From positions 1 to 64,000 of the forward strand of contig CAMFND010000008.1 of the NCBI GenBank assembly GCA_945965395.1: a stretch of DNA of 64,000 nucleotides, in the 5' to 3' direction. Below the pieces are notes generated by a model. That model saw only the letters and a program-made list of their open reading frames with translations, searched no databases and was not told where the DNA came from. This DNA is from an uncultured Bacteroides sp. GTDB taxonomy: Bacteria; Bacteroidota; Bacteroidia; Bacteroidales; Bacteroidaceae. Below, one piece after another: positions 1 through 9,388 of the stretch (positions within the stretch are counted from its first letter, which is position 1; every line of letters begins with the position of its first letter). Both the position numbers and the translations under genes were made by a program.

Positions 1-582
1 TTCGTAGAAATCGAAGAAGGTGTTGACGGATTGATTCACATCTCTGACTTGTCTTGGACTAAGAAGATCAAACATCCTTCTGAATTCACTCAGATTGGTG
101 CAGACATCGACGTAGTAGTTCTGGAAATCGACAAGGAAAACCGTCGTCTGAGCTTGGGTCACAAGCAGTTGGAAGACAATCCTTGGGATGTATTCGAAAC
201 AGTATTCACTGTAGGTTCTGTTCACGAAGGAACTATCATCGAAATGCTGGATAAGGGTGCCGTTGTAGCATTGCCTTATGGTGTAGAAGGTTTCGCAACT
301 CCGAAACACCTGGTAAAAGAAGACGGTTCTCAGGCTCAGTTGGATGAAAAATTGCCGTTCAAGGTAATCGAATTCAACAAGGATGCAAAACGTATCATCG
401 TTTCTCACAGCCGTATCTTCGAAGATGCTGCTAAGGCAGAAGAAAAGGCAGAAAAGAAAGCTTCTAAGAAGGCTTCTAAGAAAGAAGAAACTCCGATGAT
501 TCAGAACCAGGCAGCTTCAACTACTCTGGGTGACATCGACGCTTTGGCTGCATTGAAAGAACAGCTGGAAGGTAAGAAATAA
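1..582 (+). CDS. rpsA: 30S ribosomal protein S1, C-terminal part (cut by window start)
   Basis: The frame is open from base 1, so the 5' part of the gene lies outside the window. The visible 193 residues hold the end of one S1 (OB-fold) RNA-binding domain (GLIHISDLSW) and a second one (SVHEGTIIEMLDKGAVVAL, then GVEGFATPKHL), followed by a Lys/Glu/Ala-rich tail (AEEKAEKKASKK) and an acidic-basic end. Successive S1 domains plus this tail are typical of Bacteroidota ribosomal protein S1, which binds mRNA on the 30S subunit. Codons are strongly biased (GCT, GGT, AAG, CTG), as in highly expressed genes. A strong terminator follows directly. Confidence 0.93.
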   Translation, partial: FVEIEEGVDGLIHISDLSWTKKIKHPSEFTQIGADIDVVVLEIDKENRRLSLGHKQLEDNPWDVFETVFTVGSVHEGTIIEMLDKGAVVALPYGVEGFATPKHLVKEDGSQAQLDEKLPFKVIEFNKDAKRIIVSHSRIFEDAAKAEEKAEKKASKKASKKEETPMIQNQAASTTLGDIDALAALKEQLEGKK

Positions 583-601
583 TTCTTTCTAAATAAAACT
601 C

Positions 602-637
602 AAAAAGGGATTGTACACTTGTACAGTCCCTTTTTTT
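602..637 (+). terminator. Intrinsic terminator of rpsA
   Basis: A 13-bp stem (AAAGGGATTGTAC with GTACAGTCCCTTT, one G-U pair) encloses a 4-nt loop and runs into seven T residues. Confidence 0.9.
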
Positions 638-649
638 ATCCTATATTTG
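619..649 (+). promoter_or_regulatory. Bacteroidales-type promoter of the ABM monooxygenase gene
   Basis: The -33 element TTG (619-621) is followed after 20 nt by the -7 element TATATTTG (642-649), which fits TAnnTTTG. The -33 box lies inside the rpsA terminator. Confidence 0.6.
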
Positions 650-679
650 CATCGTCAAATAACTTAAAACAAAACAACA

Positions 680-955
680 ATGATCAGACTAAACGTATTT
701 ATTCAAGTAGAGAAACAGAACTACGACCAGGTAGTAAACATAGCAAAAGAACTGGTAGCTGCTTCACAGAAAGATAACGGATGTGTAGCTTACGACCTTT
801 TTCAGAGCAGTACACGCCAGGATGTCCTGATGATTTGTGAAACATGGAAGGATGCGGCTTCTCTTGCAGCACACGAACAAGCTGCACATTTCACTACCCT
901 GGTTCCAAAGATCCAGGAATTAGCCGCTATGAAACTGGAGAAATTTGAATTCTAA
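680..955 (+). CDS. Antibiotic biosynthesis monooxygenase (ABM)-fold protein, putative quinol monooxygenase
   Basis: This 91-residue protein has the layout of the YgiN-like ABM family: an N-terminal strand (IRLNVFIQV), a helix, then NGCVAYDLFQSS and a segment around CETWKDAASLAAHEQAAHF. These are the usual strand-helix-strand elements with the family's E-x-W and H-x(n)-H/F positions. ABM proteins are small cytosolic dimers acting on quinols or related aromatics; the substrate here cannot be read from sequence. It is monocistronic, between the rpsA terminator with its own promoter and a second terminator. Confidence 0.75.
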   Translation: MIRLNVFIQVEKQNYDQVVNIAKELVAASQKDNGCVAYDLFQSSTRQDVLMICETWKDAASLAAHEQAAHFTTLVPKIQELAAMKLEKFEF

Positions 956-982
956 CAAGAACTCAAGAACCCGTATGATACG

Positions 983-1024
983 AAAAATCCCACCTGACTT
1001 CTAAAAGTCTCGGTGGGATTTTTT
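983..1024. terminator. Bidirectional terminator between the ABM gene and the ThrE-type exporter
   Basis: AAAAATCCCACC pairs with GGTGGGATTTTT, with an extra GACT/AGTC stem inside. It has A/T runs on both sides and lies between two convergent genes. Confidence 0.85.
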
Positions 1025-1086
1025 CATAAAGAAGTGAATCATCTCCACTTCTATAAAGAATAATGAACGAACAAATCAAAGTTTAC

Positions 1087-2472
1087 TTACCATTCCACGA
1101 ACTTGCCGCGAGCCTTACGTTCTTTCAAAAGCTCTGCCAGACGCTTATTCTTTGAAGAAGCAATGAAACGACGTCCAAAGATGTTCGGAATAGCAACTCC
1201 CAAAGCAATACACATAATCACAAGTCCGGAATTTACACCGCTTTCTATTGCTTTCATCAGAGGAGTTACCTGATCAATGCTCTGCACATTGATATTGATG
1301 ATACCAAACAACATACGATACATCAGTACTCCCGGAATCATAGGGATGACAGAAGGAATAGTCAGCACATGGTTGGGCACGTGGAACCAGTGAACTGCCT
1401 TAATGGCAATCAAGCTAACCAGCACGGCTCCTGAGAAAGAACCAATAACCAGTCCCATATCCAAACCGATATTGTCTGTGCTCGGTCCTAAGTTCACAAA
1501 GTTACGCGTACATACGGCAATAATACCTCCGATAGCTACTACCCACAACAAACGACGCTGTATGTTGAAAATCATCGAGAATCCCATGGCTGAAATAGCC
1601 GCAGCTATGGCATACTCCCAATACTGATGATGAGGAACCATACTGATGGTCGGGAAGAAGTTTTCAATATGGCAAAGTTTCACGGCAAATGCGATACCGA
1701 AAGCCATGGCAGCCACCATCAGCAAGGTATTCACCGCTCTGACAATACCTACCTGAATATAATTATCCAGCATATCGTCCACAAAGTTAATCAAAGGAAC
1801 CCCTGGCACAATAAACAAGGCACAGGCAAGCAACGGATGCCAAGGAGTAGATGTCCATTCTGCAGGCAACAAAGTAGACGCCCATGCAATAATAGTAGCC
1901 ACAAAGGCAGAAATAGCGATTCCCATATAATGATTCAAGCCAGATTCATTACATACCTGACGCAAGCGCATACCCAATATGGCAGCAACTGACGCATACA
2001 GGAATGCCACCCAGTCACAACCGAACTGAATACAGAATCCGCCACAGGCAAATCCGGCGCCAATCGCCACTTGCCACGGTGTGTAATTACGTTTTTTCTT
2101 ACGAATCTTTTCCAGTTCTTCTTCATACTGGTCGAGCGTGTAATCATTTTCAATCGCACGCCAGGAAAGCTTGCTGACTTCCGAAATGGCTGCCATATTC
2201 ACTCCATGACCTTCAATTCGCTGGAATTTCGTAAAAGAATAATCACCATCACTCACATTCACCATCAACATGGTAAAACTGACATTGATGTGAAGCTTCT
2301 CTTCGGGGATACCAAGATAAGCAGCCGTACGTTTCATGTTTCTTACAATACGGTTCGTATCAGCAAGACTCTCTACCAATAATTTTCCCGTACGCAACAA
2401 TAAATCCACTCTTCGATGTAATTGCTGATCGTGAGCCTTTACAGTTGTCTCTAAATGTTCCTCTAATATCAT
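1087..2472 (-). CDS. Threonine/serine exporter family protein, ThrE_1-ThrE_2 fusion
   Basis: The 461-residue protein has an N-terminal soluble part of about 125 residues (HRRVDLLLRTGKLLVESLADT, then INVSFTMLMVNVSD), the conserved ThrE N-terminal region. About ten hydrophobic helices follow in two sets, starting near WQVAIGAGFACGGFCIQFG and continuing through the ThrE_2-like half (GALVSLIAIKAVHW; PSVIPMIPGVLMYRM). In Corynebacterium ThrE exports threonine and serine; that function is carried over from the family. Many Bacteroidota encode the two halves as one chain, as here. ATG at 2472 is preceded by a TAACTTTG -7 element. Confidence 0.85.
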   Translation of the reverse strand: MILEEHLETTVKAHDQQLHRRVDLLLRTGKLLVESLADTNRIVRNMKRTAAYLGIPEEKLHINVSFTMLMVNVSDGDYSFTKFQRIEGHGVNMAAISEVSKLSWRAIENDYTLDQYEEELEKIRKKKRNYTPWQVAIGAGFACGGFCIQFGCDWVAFLYASVAAILGMRLRQVCNESGLNHYMGIAISAFVATIIAWASTLLPAEWTSTPWHPLLACALFIVPGVPLINFVDDMLDNYIQVGIVRAVNTLLMVAAMAFGIAFAVKLCHIENFFPTISMVPHHQYWEYAIAAAISAMGFSMIFNIQRRLLWVVAIGGIIAVCTRNFVNLGPSTDNIGLDMGLVIGSFSGAVLVSLIAIKAVHWFHVPNHVLTIPSVIPMIPGVLMYRMLFGIININVQSIDQVTPLMKAIESGVNSGLVIMCIALGVAIPNIFGRRFIASSKNKRLAELLKERKARGKFVEW

Positions 2473-2496
2473 TTTGTTTAAAGATTATTTTGGGCG

Positions 2497-2504
2497 CAAA
2501 GTTA
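2497..2504 (-). promoter_or_regulatory. -7 element for the ThrE-type exporter
   Basis: TAACTTTG on the minus strand, 25 bp upstream of the ATG, fits TAnnTTTG. No clear -33 box. Confidence 0.5.
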
Positions 2505-2526
2505 CGAAAAATATCAATTCTATTCG

Positions 2527-2534
2527 TACCTTTG
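2527..2534 (+). promoter_or_regulatory. -7 element for the YgbA-family gene
   Basis: TACCTTTG on the plus strand, 22 bp upstream of the chosen ATG (2556). It is divergent from the exporter promoter. Confidence 0.5.
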
Positions 2535-2555
2535 CAAACTGAAGTTCTATATAAT

Positions 2556-2894
2556 ATGAATAAACTTTCACGAATAGAAGAAGAAAAACAGACTATAGAG
2601 CAAATGATTCACTTTTACTGCCGACACAAGGAGAAAAATCAAACCTTATGCCTTGCATGCACGGAACTGCTCAGATATGCACATCAAAGATTGGAACACT
2701 GTCCGTTTGGAGAACGAAAAAAAACATGTCGCCAATGTACCATCCACTGTTACCACCCTGAAATGAGACAGAAAATAAAAGAAATCATGCGTTTTGCAGG
2801 ACCTCGCATAATATGGTATCACCCTATTTGGACTCTCAAACATTTGTGGCGAGAACGATGGCCACACTTAAATTGTGGATTTTTTCTACAATAG
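2556..2894 (+). CDS. YgbA-family (nitrous oxide-stimulated promoter) protein
   Basis: The 112-residue product matches the YgbA_NO family from end to end: IEQMIHFYCR, a Cys-rich core (CLACTELLRYAHQRLEHCPFG, then CRQCTIHCYHPEMR) and a C-terminal FAGPRIIWYHPIWTLKHLW segment. The CxxC pairs suggest a bound zinc or Fe-S centre. E. coli ygbA is induced by NO; its biochemical role is not settled, so no function is assigned. An in-frame start at 2445 exists, but it lies inside the opposing exporter gene and upstream of the TACCTTTG promoter element; ATG 2556 fits the promoter and the family N-terminus. Confidence 0.8.
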   Translation: MNKLSRIEEEKQTIEQMIHFYCRHKEKNQTLCLACTELLRYAHQRLEHCPFGERKKTCRQCTIHCYHPEMRQKIKEIMRFAGPRIIWYHPIWTLKHLWRERWPHLNCGFFLQ

Positions 2895-2970
2895 TCCGTG
2901 AAATTCCACAATACATACTTATTAACTTAAAGTCAAATCTATCTGATTTTCAGCTTATAAAACATTTTTG

Positions 2971-2978
2971 TATCTTTG
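2971..2978 (+). promoter_or_regulatory. -7 element for the RND efflux operon
   Basis: TATCTTTG, 62 bp upstream of the adaptor ATG, fits TAnnTTTG. The 147-bp gap upstream holds no regulator gene. Confidence 0.5.
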
Positions 2979-3040
2979 GCATGAATCTTGTTTGCCATCT
3001 TGGAGATAATGGCATCTAAAACTATAAAAAAATTGAACTT

Positions 3041-4237
3041 ATGAAACGCTTTTTGACTAGGAAAGAATTAAAGGTAAAAAGAAAAGAAATGATTTACATG
3101 GTTATCGGCATCGCAGTCATTTTATCCCTTTATTTTATTTTTACTCGAGAGAAGAAACCTGTAATTGAAACACCAATTGTTTCAGTTATGCCAGCCAGCC
3201 AACAAAATGTACAAATTTTCGGCGAATATGTAGGGCGTATCCGTGCCCAGCAATTTGTGGAAGTACGTGCACGCGTAGAAGGTTTTCTGGAACAAATGCT
3301 ATTCGAGGAAGGTACCTCAGTCAAACGTAACCAGGTATTGTTTGTCATCAATCAAGATCAATATCGTGCTAAGGCAGACAAGGTACGTGCTCAGTTAAAA
3401 AAAGATCAGGCACAAGCGCAAAAAGCGAAACGTGACTTGGAGCGTATCCGTCCGCTGTATGAACAAAATGCAGCCAGCCAGCTGGACTTGGACAATGCGG
3501 TAGCAGCTTACGAAACAGCTGTGGCCAGCGTAGGTATGAGTCAGGCTGATCTGGAACAAGCTGAGCAGGAGTTAGGTTATACGATTGTCCGTTCACCAAT
3601 TTCTGGAGAAATCAGTGAACGTCACGTTGACTTGGGGACATTGGTAGGCAGCAATGCAAAATCACTGCTGGCCACTATTGTAAAAAGCGATACCATTCTG
3701 GTAGATTTCAGCATGACAGCCTTGGACTATTTAAAAAGCAAGGAACGAAACGTTACATTCGGCCAAAAAGACTCTACCCGATCCTGGCAACCTACCGTAA
3801 CCATTACATTGCCCGACAACACCATATACGAGCACAAAGGTCTGGTAGATTTTGCAGCTCCTCAGGTAAATCCCAAAACTGGAACATTCTCCGTACGTGC
3901 TGAGTTGGCCAATCCAGACCATGTATTGTTACCAGGGCAGTTCACCAAAGTAAAAGTATTGCTCGACGTACGTGAAAATGCCACAGTAGTTCCCCAAAAA
4001 GCTCTTATCATTGAAAAAGGAGGAGCTCATATTTTTGTCATGCGAAAAGACTCAATCGTAGAAAGACGTTTTATTGAGTTAGGTCCCGAATTCCAAAACG
4101 ATGTCGTAGTGGAACGCGGATTGTCAGCAGGTGAAATGATTGTATACGAAGGATTCCATAAACTGGCTCCTGGCATGAAAGTCCGTGTACAAAACCCGAC
4201 CAAACTACAAAACGAAGCGAAAAAAGAGGAAGAATAA
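3041..4237 (+). CDS. RND efflux periplasmic adaptor (membrane fusion protein, AcrA/MexA type)
   Basis: The 398-residue protein has an N-terminal membrane anchor (about residues 17-36). It then shows the adaptor order: first half of the lipoyl domain (VEVRARVEGFLEQMLFEEGT), an Ala/Gln-rich alpha-hairpin with QNAASQLDLDNA, the second lipoyl half (TIVRSPISGEISERHVDLG), a beta-barrel and a membrane-proximal domain (LLPGQFTKVKVLLD). It bridges the inner-membrane pump and outer-membrane channel encoded just downstream (gaps of 23 and 18 bp). Unlike E. coli AcrA there is no lipobox; the anchor is a transmembrane helix. Confidence 0.93.
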   Translation: MKRFLTRKELKVKRKEMIYMVIGIAVILSLYFIFTREKKPVIETPIVSVMPASQQNVQIFGEYVGRIRAQQFVEVRARVEGFLEQMLFEEGTSVKRNQVLFVINQDQYRAKADKVRAQLKKDQAQAQKAKRDLERIRPLYEQNAASQLDLDNAVAAYETAVASVGMSQADLEQAEQELGYTIVRSPISGEISERHVDLGTLVGSNAKSLLATIVKSDTILVDFSMTALDYLKSKERNVTFGQKDSTRSWQPTVTITLPDNTIYEHKGLVDFAAPQVNPKTGTFSVRAELANPDHVLLPGQFTKVKVLLDVRENATVVPQKALIIEKGGAHIFVMRKDSIVERRFIELGPEFQNDVVVERGLSAGEMIVYEGFHKLAPGMKVRVQNPTKLQNEAKKEEE

Positions 4238-4260
4238 CTCACCCTTAAACAAAATTACGC

Positions 4261-7200
4261 ATGAAAGTCAGCTTTTTCATTGACAGACCTGTATTCTCGG
4301 CTGTCATCTCCATATTAATCGTGATTGTAGGTATCATCGGTTTGATGATGCTGCCTATAGACCAATACCCACAGATTACTCCGCCTGTGGTAAAAATCAG
4401 CGCCTCTTATCCAGGAGCCAGTGCCGTAACGGTATCGCAGGCTGTGGCAACTCCTATCGAACAGGAATTAAACGGAACGCCGGGTATGCTTTACATGGAA
4501 TCCAGTAGTTCCAACTCGGGAGGATTTTCTGCCACTGTTACTTTCGATATTTCAGCCGACCCCGATTTAGCGGCTGTAGAAATTCAGAACCGTATTAAAT
4601 TAGCAGAATCCCGTCTGCCGGCAGAGGTAATTCAGAATGGTATTACAGTAGAAAAACAGGCCCCCAGTCAGCTTATGACACTATGCTTGACTTCGGATGA
4701 TCCTAAATTCGATGAAATTTATTTAAGTAACTTTGCCACATTAAATGTGCAGGACTTGCTTCGCCGTATTCCTGGAGTAGGACGTATCTCCAACATCGGA
4801 AGCCGTTACTATGCTATGCAGATATGGGCAGACCCGGCCAAGCTGGCCAACTTCGGATTAACGGTACAAGACCTTCAGAATGCATTAAAAGACCAGAACC
4901 GCGAATCAGCTGCCGGTGTACTCGGACAGCAACCCGTAAATGGAGTGGATATTACAGTACCTATTACTGCACAAGGTCGTTTATCATCGCCATCCCAATT
5001 TGAAGAAATTGTATTACGCGCTAACCCTGACGGCTCGCTTGTCCGTTTACGTGATGTAGCCAGAGTCTCATTGGAAGCCTCTTCATATAGTACAGAAAGT
5101 GGTATTAACGGTGGAAATGCGGCCATTCTTGGAATTTACATGCTCCCTGGGGCTAATGCCATGGAAGTAGCACAGAACGTAAAAGAGGCCATGAAGGAAA
5201 TCAGCAAAAGTTTTCCAGAAGGGATGGAATACAACTTCCCGTTTGACATGACCACTTACATTTCACAGTCTATTCATGAGGTATACAAGACTTTGTTTGA
5301 AGCATTGGTACTGGTAATCATCGTGGTATTCCTTTCGCTACAAAGCTGGCGTGCCACACTTATTCCTATCGTAGCAGTTCCCATCTCTTTGATTGGTACA
5401 TTCGGATTCATGCTGATATTCGGTTTCTCACTGAACATGCTGACCTTATTAGGACTGGTACTAGCCATTGGTATTGTAGTGGATGATGCCATCGTTGTAG
5501 TAGAGAACGTGGAACGCATCATGGAAGAAGAAAAGCTCAGTCCATATGAAGCCACCAAGAAAGCCATGGAGGGTCTGGTTGGAGCGATTATTGCTACCTC
5601 ACTTGTATTGGCCGCGGTATTCGTTCCTGTAAGTTTCTTGTCTGGCATCACTGGACAGCTCTATCGCCAGTTTACTATTACCATTGTAGTATCTGTACTT
5701 TTATCTACAGTTGTAGCTTTGACTTTAAGTCCGGTAATGTGTTCGCTCATTCTGAAACCAGTAGACCCTAATAAGCCTAAAAACAAAGTATTCAGACTGA
5801 TAAATGAGTGGTTAGCTATTGGAAACAATAAATACATTATCTATATTAAACATGTTGTCAAGCATCCACGCCGTGTAATGGTAGGCTTTGGAATGGCATT
5901 AGTTTTCATCTATGTATTTCATCGTCTTGTCCCGACCAGCTTTCTTCCGATAGAAGACCAGGGATATTTTACTGTGGAGCTGGAACTTCCGGAAACAGCT
6001 ACTTTGGAAAGAACACGCATCATAACCGACAGGGCTATTGATTTTATTACGAAAGACCCTGCTGTGGAATACGTACAGAATGTAACAGGTAGCAGTCCGC
6101 GTGTAGGTACCAGCCAGGCCAGAAGTCAGTTAACCGTCATCCTGAAAGAATGGACAGAACGTGATAATACCACCATTGATGAAGTAATGGACCGCATACA
6201 AAAAGAGTTAGAAAAATATCCGGAAAGCAAGGTGTATATTTCAACTCCTCCTGTAATTCCCGGACTTGGTACTGCCGGTGGTTTTGAAATGCAGCTGGAA
6301 GCACGTGGCGATGCAACGTATGACGATTTGGTAAGAGCTACGGATACGCTGATGTATTACGCTTCACAACGGAAAGAAATTGCAGGATTGTCTTCATCAC
6401 TTCAGGCAGAAATTCCCCAGTTGTATTTCGATGTAGACCGTGATAAGGTTAAGTTAGCAGGTGTTCCGATGGCGGATGTATTCTCTACTATGAAGGCTTA
6501 CACTGGTTCTGTTTACGTGAATGACTTCAACATGTTCAACCGTATCTACCGTGTATACATTCAGGCAGAAGCTCCGTATCGTCAGCAGCGCGACAATATC
6601 GGCCTGTTCTTTGTAAAAGGTTCCGATGGAGATATGATTCCGCTGACAGCTTTAGGTACTACTGATTATACTACCGGACCAGGAAGTATCAGACGCTTCA
6701 ACATGTTTAATACATCCGTCATCCGAGGAACTACCACCAATGGAGCAAGTTCCGGCCAGGTGATGGAAATGCTGGAACAGATTACACGCGAAAAATTACC
6801 CGAAAATATTGGTGTTGAATGGAGCGGTCTGTCCTATCAGGAAAAGAAAGCCGGCGGACAAACCGGACTCATCCTGGCGCTGGTATTTCTGTTCGTCTTC
6901 CTGTTCCTGGCAGCCCTTTATGAAAGTTGGACAGTGCCTATTGCCGTACTGATTTCACTTCCGGTAGCCGTTTTGGGAGCGTATGCTGGTATTACCCTCT
7001 GCGGTTTGGAAAATGACACCTACTTCCAGATTGGTCTGGTAATGCTTATAGGTCTTGCCGCGAAGAACGCCATTTTGATTGTGGAATTTGCCAAAGACGA
7101 GGTGGACAAAGGACGCGACATTATAGAATCGGCTCTCCATGCCGCCAGCCTGCGTTTCCGCCCCATCTTGATGACCTCACTGGCCTTCATCCTGGGTATG

Positions 7201-7365
7201 CTTCCAATGGTGATTGCTACAGGTCCAGGGTCAGCCAGCCGACAGGCCATCGGTACCGGTGTATTCTTCGGAATGATAGTAGCTGTTACCGTAGGTATTC
7301 TGCTCGTGCCGTTCTTCTTTGTAATGATTTACAAAGCTACCCACAAAATTAAAGCGAAACAGTAA
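4261..7365 (+). CDS. RND multidrug efflux permease (HAE-1, AcrB type)
   Basis: At 1034 residues it has full AcrB length. It begins with FFIDRPVFSAVISI (the HAE-1 start), carries the paired aspartates of the proton relay in GIVVDDAIVVVENVERI near residue 406, and the relay lysine in GLAAKNAILIVEFAKDE near residue 935. The two large periplasmic loops and twelve hydrophobic helices are all visible. It is a proton-driven trimer that exports amphiphilic compounds. No local repressor (TetR or similar) is encoded beside it, so regulation is distant or constitutive. No frameshift or missing motif was seen. Confidence 0.96.
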   Translation: MKVSFFIDRPVFSAVISILIVIVGIIGLMMLPIDQYPQITPPVVKISASYPGASAVTVSQAVATPIEQELNGTPGMLYMESSSSNSGGFSATVTFDISADPDLAAVEIQNRIKLAESRLPAEVIQNGITVEKQAPSQLMTLCLTSDDPKFDEIYLSNFATLNVQDLLRRIPGVGRISNIGSRYYAMQIWADPAKLANFGLTVQDLQNALKDQNRESAAGVLGQQPVNGVDITVPITAQGRLSSPSQFEEIVLRANPDGSLVRLRDVARVSLEASSYSTESGINGGNAAILGIYMLPGANAMEVAQNVKEAMKEISKSFPEGMEYNFPFDMTTYISQSIHEVYKTLFEALVLVIIVVFLSLQSWRATLIPIVAVPISLIGTFGFMLIFGFSLNMLTLLGLVLAIGIVVDDAIVVVENVERIMEEEKLSPYEATKKAMEGLVGAIIATSLVLAAVFVPVSFLSGITGQLYRQFTITIVVSVLLSTVVALTLSPVMCSLILKPVDPNKPKNKVFRLINEWLAIGNNKYIIYIKHVVKHPRRVMVGFGMALVFIYVFHRLVPTSFLPIEDQGYFTVELELPETATLERTRIITDRAIDFITKDPAVEYVQNVTGSSPRVGTSQARSQLTVILKEWTERDNTTIDEVMDRIQKELEKYPESKVYISTPPVIPGLGTAGGFEMQLEARGDATYDDLVRATDTLMYYASQRKEIAGLSSSLQAEIPQLYFDVDRDKVKLAGVPMADVFSTMKAYTGSVYVNDFNMFNRIYRVYIQAEAPYRQQRDNIGLFFVKGSDGDMIPLTALGTTDYTTGPGSIRRFNMFNTSVIRGTTTNGASSGQVMEMLEQITREKLPENIGVEWSGLSYQEKKAGGQTGLILALVFLFVFLFLAALYESWTVPIAVLISLPVAVLGAYAGITLCGLENDTYFQIGLVMLIGLAAKNAILIVEFAKDEVDKGRDIIESALHAASLRFRPILMTSLAFILGMLPMVIATGPGSASRQAIGTGVFFGMIVAVTVGILLVPFFFVMIYKATHKIKAKQ

Positions 7366-7383
7366 ACCTTACAGATGTAGCTT

Positions 7384-8766
7384 ATGAAACTGAAAAATCA
7401 ACTATATAAAATTTTGGTAATCCCCGTAGCAGCCCTCCTGATGGGAGGCTGCAAAATCGGGAGACAATACACCCGTCCTCAGATAGACTTGCCTTCTACC
7501 CTCGACAGCACAAGCGTAGATACCGTATCTATTGGTGACTATCCCTGGGAACAGCTTTATACGGACACCATCCTTCAGCAACTCATCCAAAAAACCTTGG
7601 ACAACAACAAGGACATGCTGATTGCAGCAGCAAAAGTCAAAGAACTGGCTGCCATGAAACGTATTGATTATGCCAACCTCTTCCCTCAAGTCGGACTCAA
7701 ATTATACGCAGAACAAGAAGGTGAAGACCACGGAGGCGGACATTATAAAGCAAACGACCAGTATGATATAAAACTGGGGGTTACATGGGAAATCGACCTG
7801 TGGGGAAACCTGCGCTGGGCAAAAGATAAAAGTATGGCTGAATTTGTAGGCTCCATCGAAAATCAACGAGCACTGAAAATGAGTCTAGTAGCACAAGTTG
7901 CACAATCTTATTTTGAACTCGTGGCCCTCGATAACGAATTGTCCATTGTTAAAAAGACGGTAGATGCCCGCCGAGAAAGTCTCCATCTAGCACGCATCCG
8001 CTACGAAGGAGGACTTACTTCCGAAACAGCTTTTCGACAAGCACAAGTGGAGTTGGCTAGAACTGCAACTTTAGTTCCCGATTTGGAAAAGAAAATTACA
8101 TTGAAACAAAATGAAATAGCATTTCTAGCTGGAGAGTATCCAAATGAAATAAAGCGAACCATCCTACCAGAAGATGTGGTTCATTCCACATCGCTCCCTG
8201 TAGGTCTTCCTTCCTCTCTTTTGGAACGTCGCCCAGACATTCGGCAAGCTGAACAAGCTGTTATTGCAGCTAATGCAGCAGTAGGTATTGCCTATACAAA
8301 TATGTTTCCCAAATTGACGCTAACAGCCAGCCATGGTTCAGAGAATAAAGAACTCCCTAACCTATTTAAGTCACCACATTACCTACTGGCGGGAACCATT
8401 CTTCAACCCATTTTCGCCATGGGAAAAAACCGGGCCATGCTGAAAGCGAAAAAAGCTGCCTGTGAACAAGCTGCCTACGCATACGAGAAAGTGGTACTGA
8501 ACGCTTTCAAAGATGCTTACAATGCCATAGCAGAATATAATAAAGTGAAAGAAATCTATGAAACCCGCTTGCGACTGGAGCAATCTTCGAAAATCACACT
8601 TGATTTGGCTCAGCTGCAATATATCAATGGAGTGATTGGTTACATGGATTTGCTGGATGCACAGCGAGGTTACCTGGACGCCCAAATCGGATTGAGCAAT
8701 GCCGTACGTGACAAACAGATTACGATGGTTAATTTATACAAGGCCTTAGGAGGAGGCTGGCAATAA
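7384..8766 (+). CDS. Outer-membrane efflux lipoprotein (OprM/NodT family)
   Basis: The 460-residue protein has a lipobox (LLMGGC, Cys23) and the duplicated OEP architecture: YPWEQLYTDTILQQLIQKTL at the start of the first repeat, KDKSMAEFVGSIENQRALK in its coiled region, the LLERRPDIRQAEQAVIAANAA segment that opens the second repeat in OprM-type proteins, and a final YINGVIGYMDLLDAQR. It forms the trimeric channel for the adaptor and permease encoded upstream. Gap to the permease is 18 bp. A terminator follows within 15 bp, closing the operon. Confidence 0.95.
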   Translation: MKLKNQLYKILVIPVAALLMGGCKIGRQYTRPQIDLPSTLDSTSVDTVSIGDYPWEQLYTDTILQQLIQKTLDNNKDMLIAAAKVKELAAMKRIDYANLFPQVGLKLYAEQEGEDHGGGHYKANDQYDIKLGVTWEIDLWGNLRWAKDKSMAEFVGSIENQRALKMSLVAQVAQSYFELVALDNELSIVKKTVDARRESLHLARIRYEGGLTSETAFRQAQVELARTATLVPDLEKKITLKQNEIAFLAGEYPNEIKRTILPEDVVHSTSLPVGLPSSLLERRPDIRQAEQAVIAANAAVGIAYTNMFPKLTLTASHGSENKELPNLFKSPHYLLAGTILQPIFAMGKNRAMLKAKKAACEQAAYAYEKVVLNAFKDAYNAIAEYNKVKEIYETRLRLEQSSKITLDLAQLQYINGVIGYMDLLDAQRGYLDAQIGLSNAVRDKQITMVNLYKALGGGWQ

Positions 8767-8775
8767 TCCTCCCAT

Positions 8776-8825
8776 AAAAAACGCGGAAACTGATATATCA
8801 AATCAATCAAGTTTCCGCGTTTTTT
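8776..8825. terminator. Bidirectional terminator of the RND operon
   Basis: AAAAAACGCGGAAACT pairs with AGTTTCCGCGTTTTTT around an AT-rich 18-nt loop. It also serves the convergent GNAT gene. Confidence 0.9.
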
Positions 8826-8830
8826 GTATA

Positions 8831-9367
8831 TTATATAGATTCTACTCCATATACCCTACGGTAAATTTCATCCCGTATAGATTCAAATTCCTTGTCTATC
8901 GTTTCTGTTCCTGCATACATCAGGAACATGGGAAGTGTTTCTCCTCCCTTTCGGTACGAAGGCTGTACATACTCTTTTTCGCATAAACAGAATCCGCACC
9001 GCTGATAAAAACCGATACGTCGGCGACTCCATTCGTCCACCGGTTTCTCCACTTCCAGAATAATGACTCCCGGGAATTGCTGCTGAAGGACTTCCATGAT
9101 TTTCCGTCCATATCCTTTATTGCGCACAGATGGAGAAGTAGCCAGATGCTCCACATAAGAAAAGCCGGCAAACTTCCACACTGTAATAAGTCCGACCAGA
9201 AGTTCATCATCTGAAATTAAGTAACAGGTAAAGGCTGCGCAGTTATCCACATTGTCTCGTTGTGCCACATCTTCTCTCCGCTCCGCTTCAGGGAAAGACT
9301 CGTGCAACAGGTTTTCTACAAAAGAATAGTCTTTGTCTGTGGTTTGAAGTGGTGTAAATTGAAGCAT
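8831..9367 (-). CDS. GNAT-family N-acetyltransferase
   Basis: The 178-residue protein shows the GNAT acetyl-CoA signature around VEHLATSPSVRNKGYGRKIMEVL (motif A, R/Q-x-x-G-x-G/A) and a later IGFYQRCGF beta-bulge motif. The acceptor is not predictable. The frame also opens at a TTG at 9373, but the first ATG is 9367. It starts 22 bp after the stop of the M64 peptidase gene on the same strand, so the two are probably cotranscribed; the peptidase gives no clear hint of the acetyl acceptor. Confidence 0.85.
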   Translation of the reverse strand: MLQFTPLQTTDKDYSFVENLLHESFPEAERREDVAQRDNVDNCAAFTCYLISDDELLVGLITVWKFAGFSYVEHLATSPSVRNKGYGRKIMEVLQQQFPGVIILEVEKPVDEWSRRRIGFYQRCGFCLCEKEYVQPSYRKGGETLPMFLMYAGTETIDKEFESIRDEIYRRVYGVESI

Positions 9368-9388
9368 AACCAATAGATTTAGAAATTA

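Noticed and set aside
2445..2555. Longer start of the YgbA-family gene
   Set aside because: It begins inside the divergent exporter gene and before the TACCTTTG promoter.
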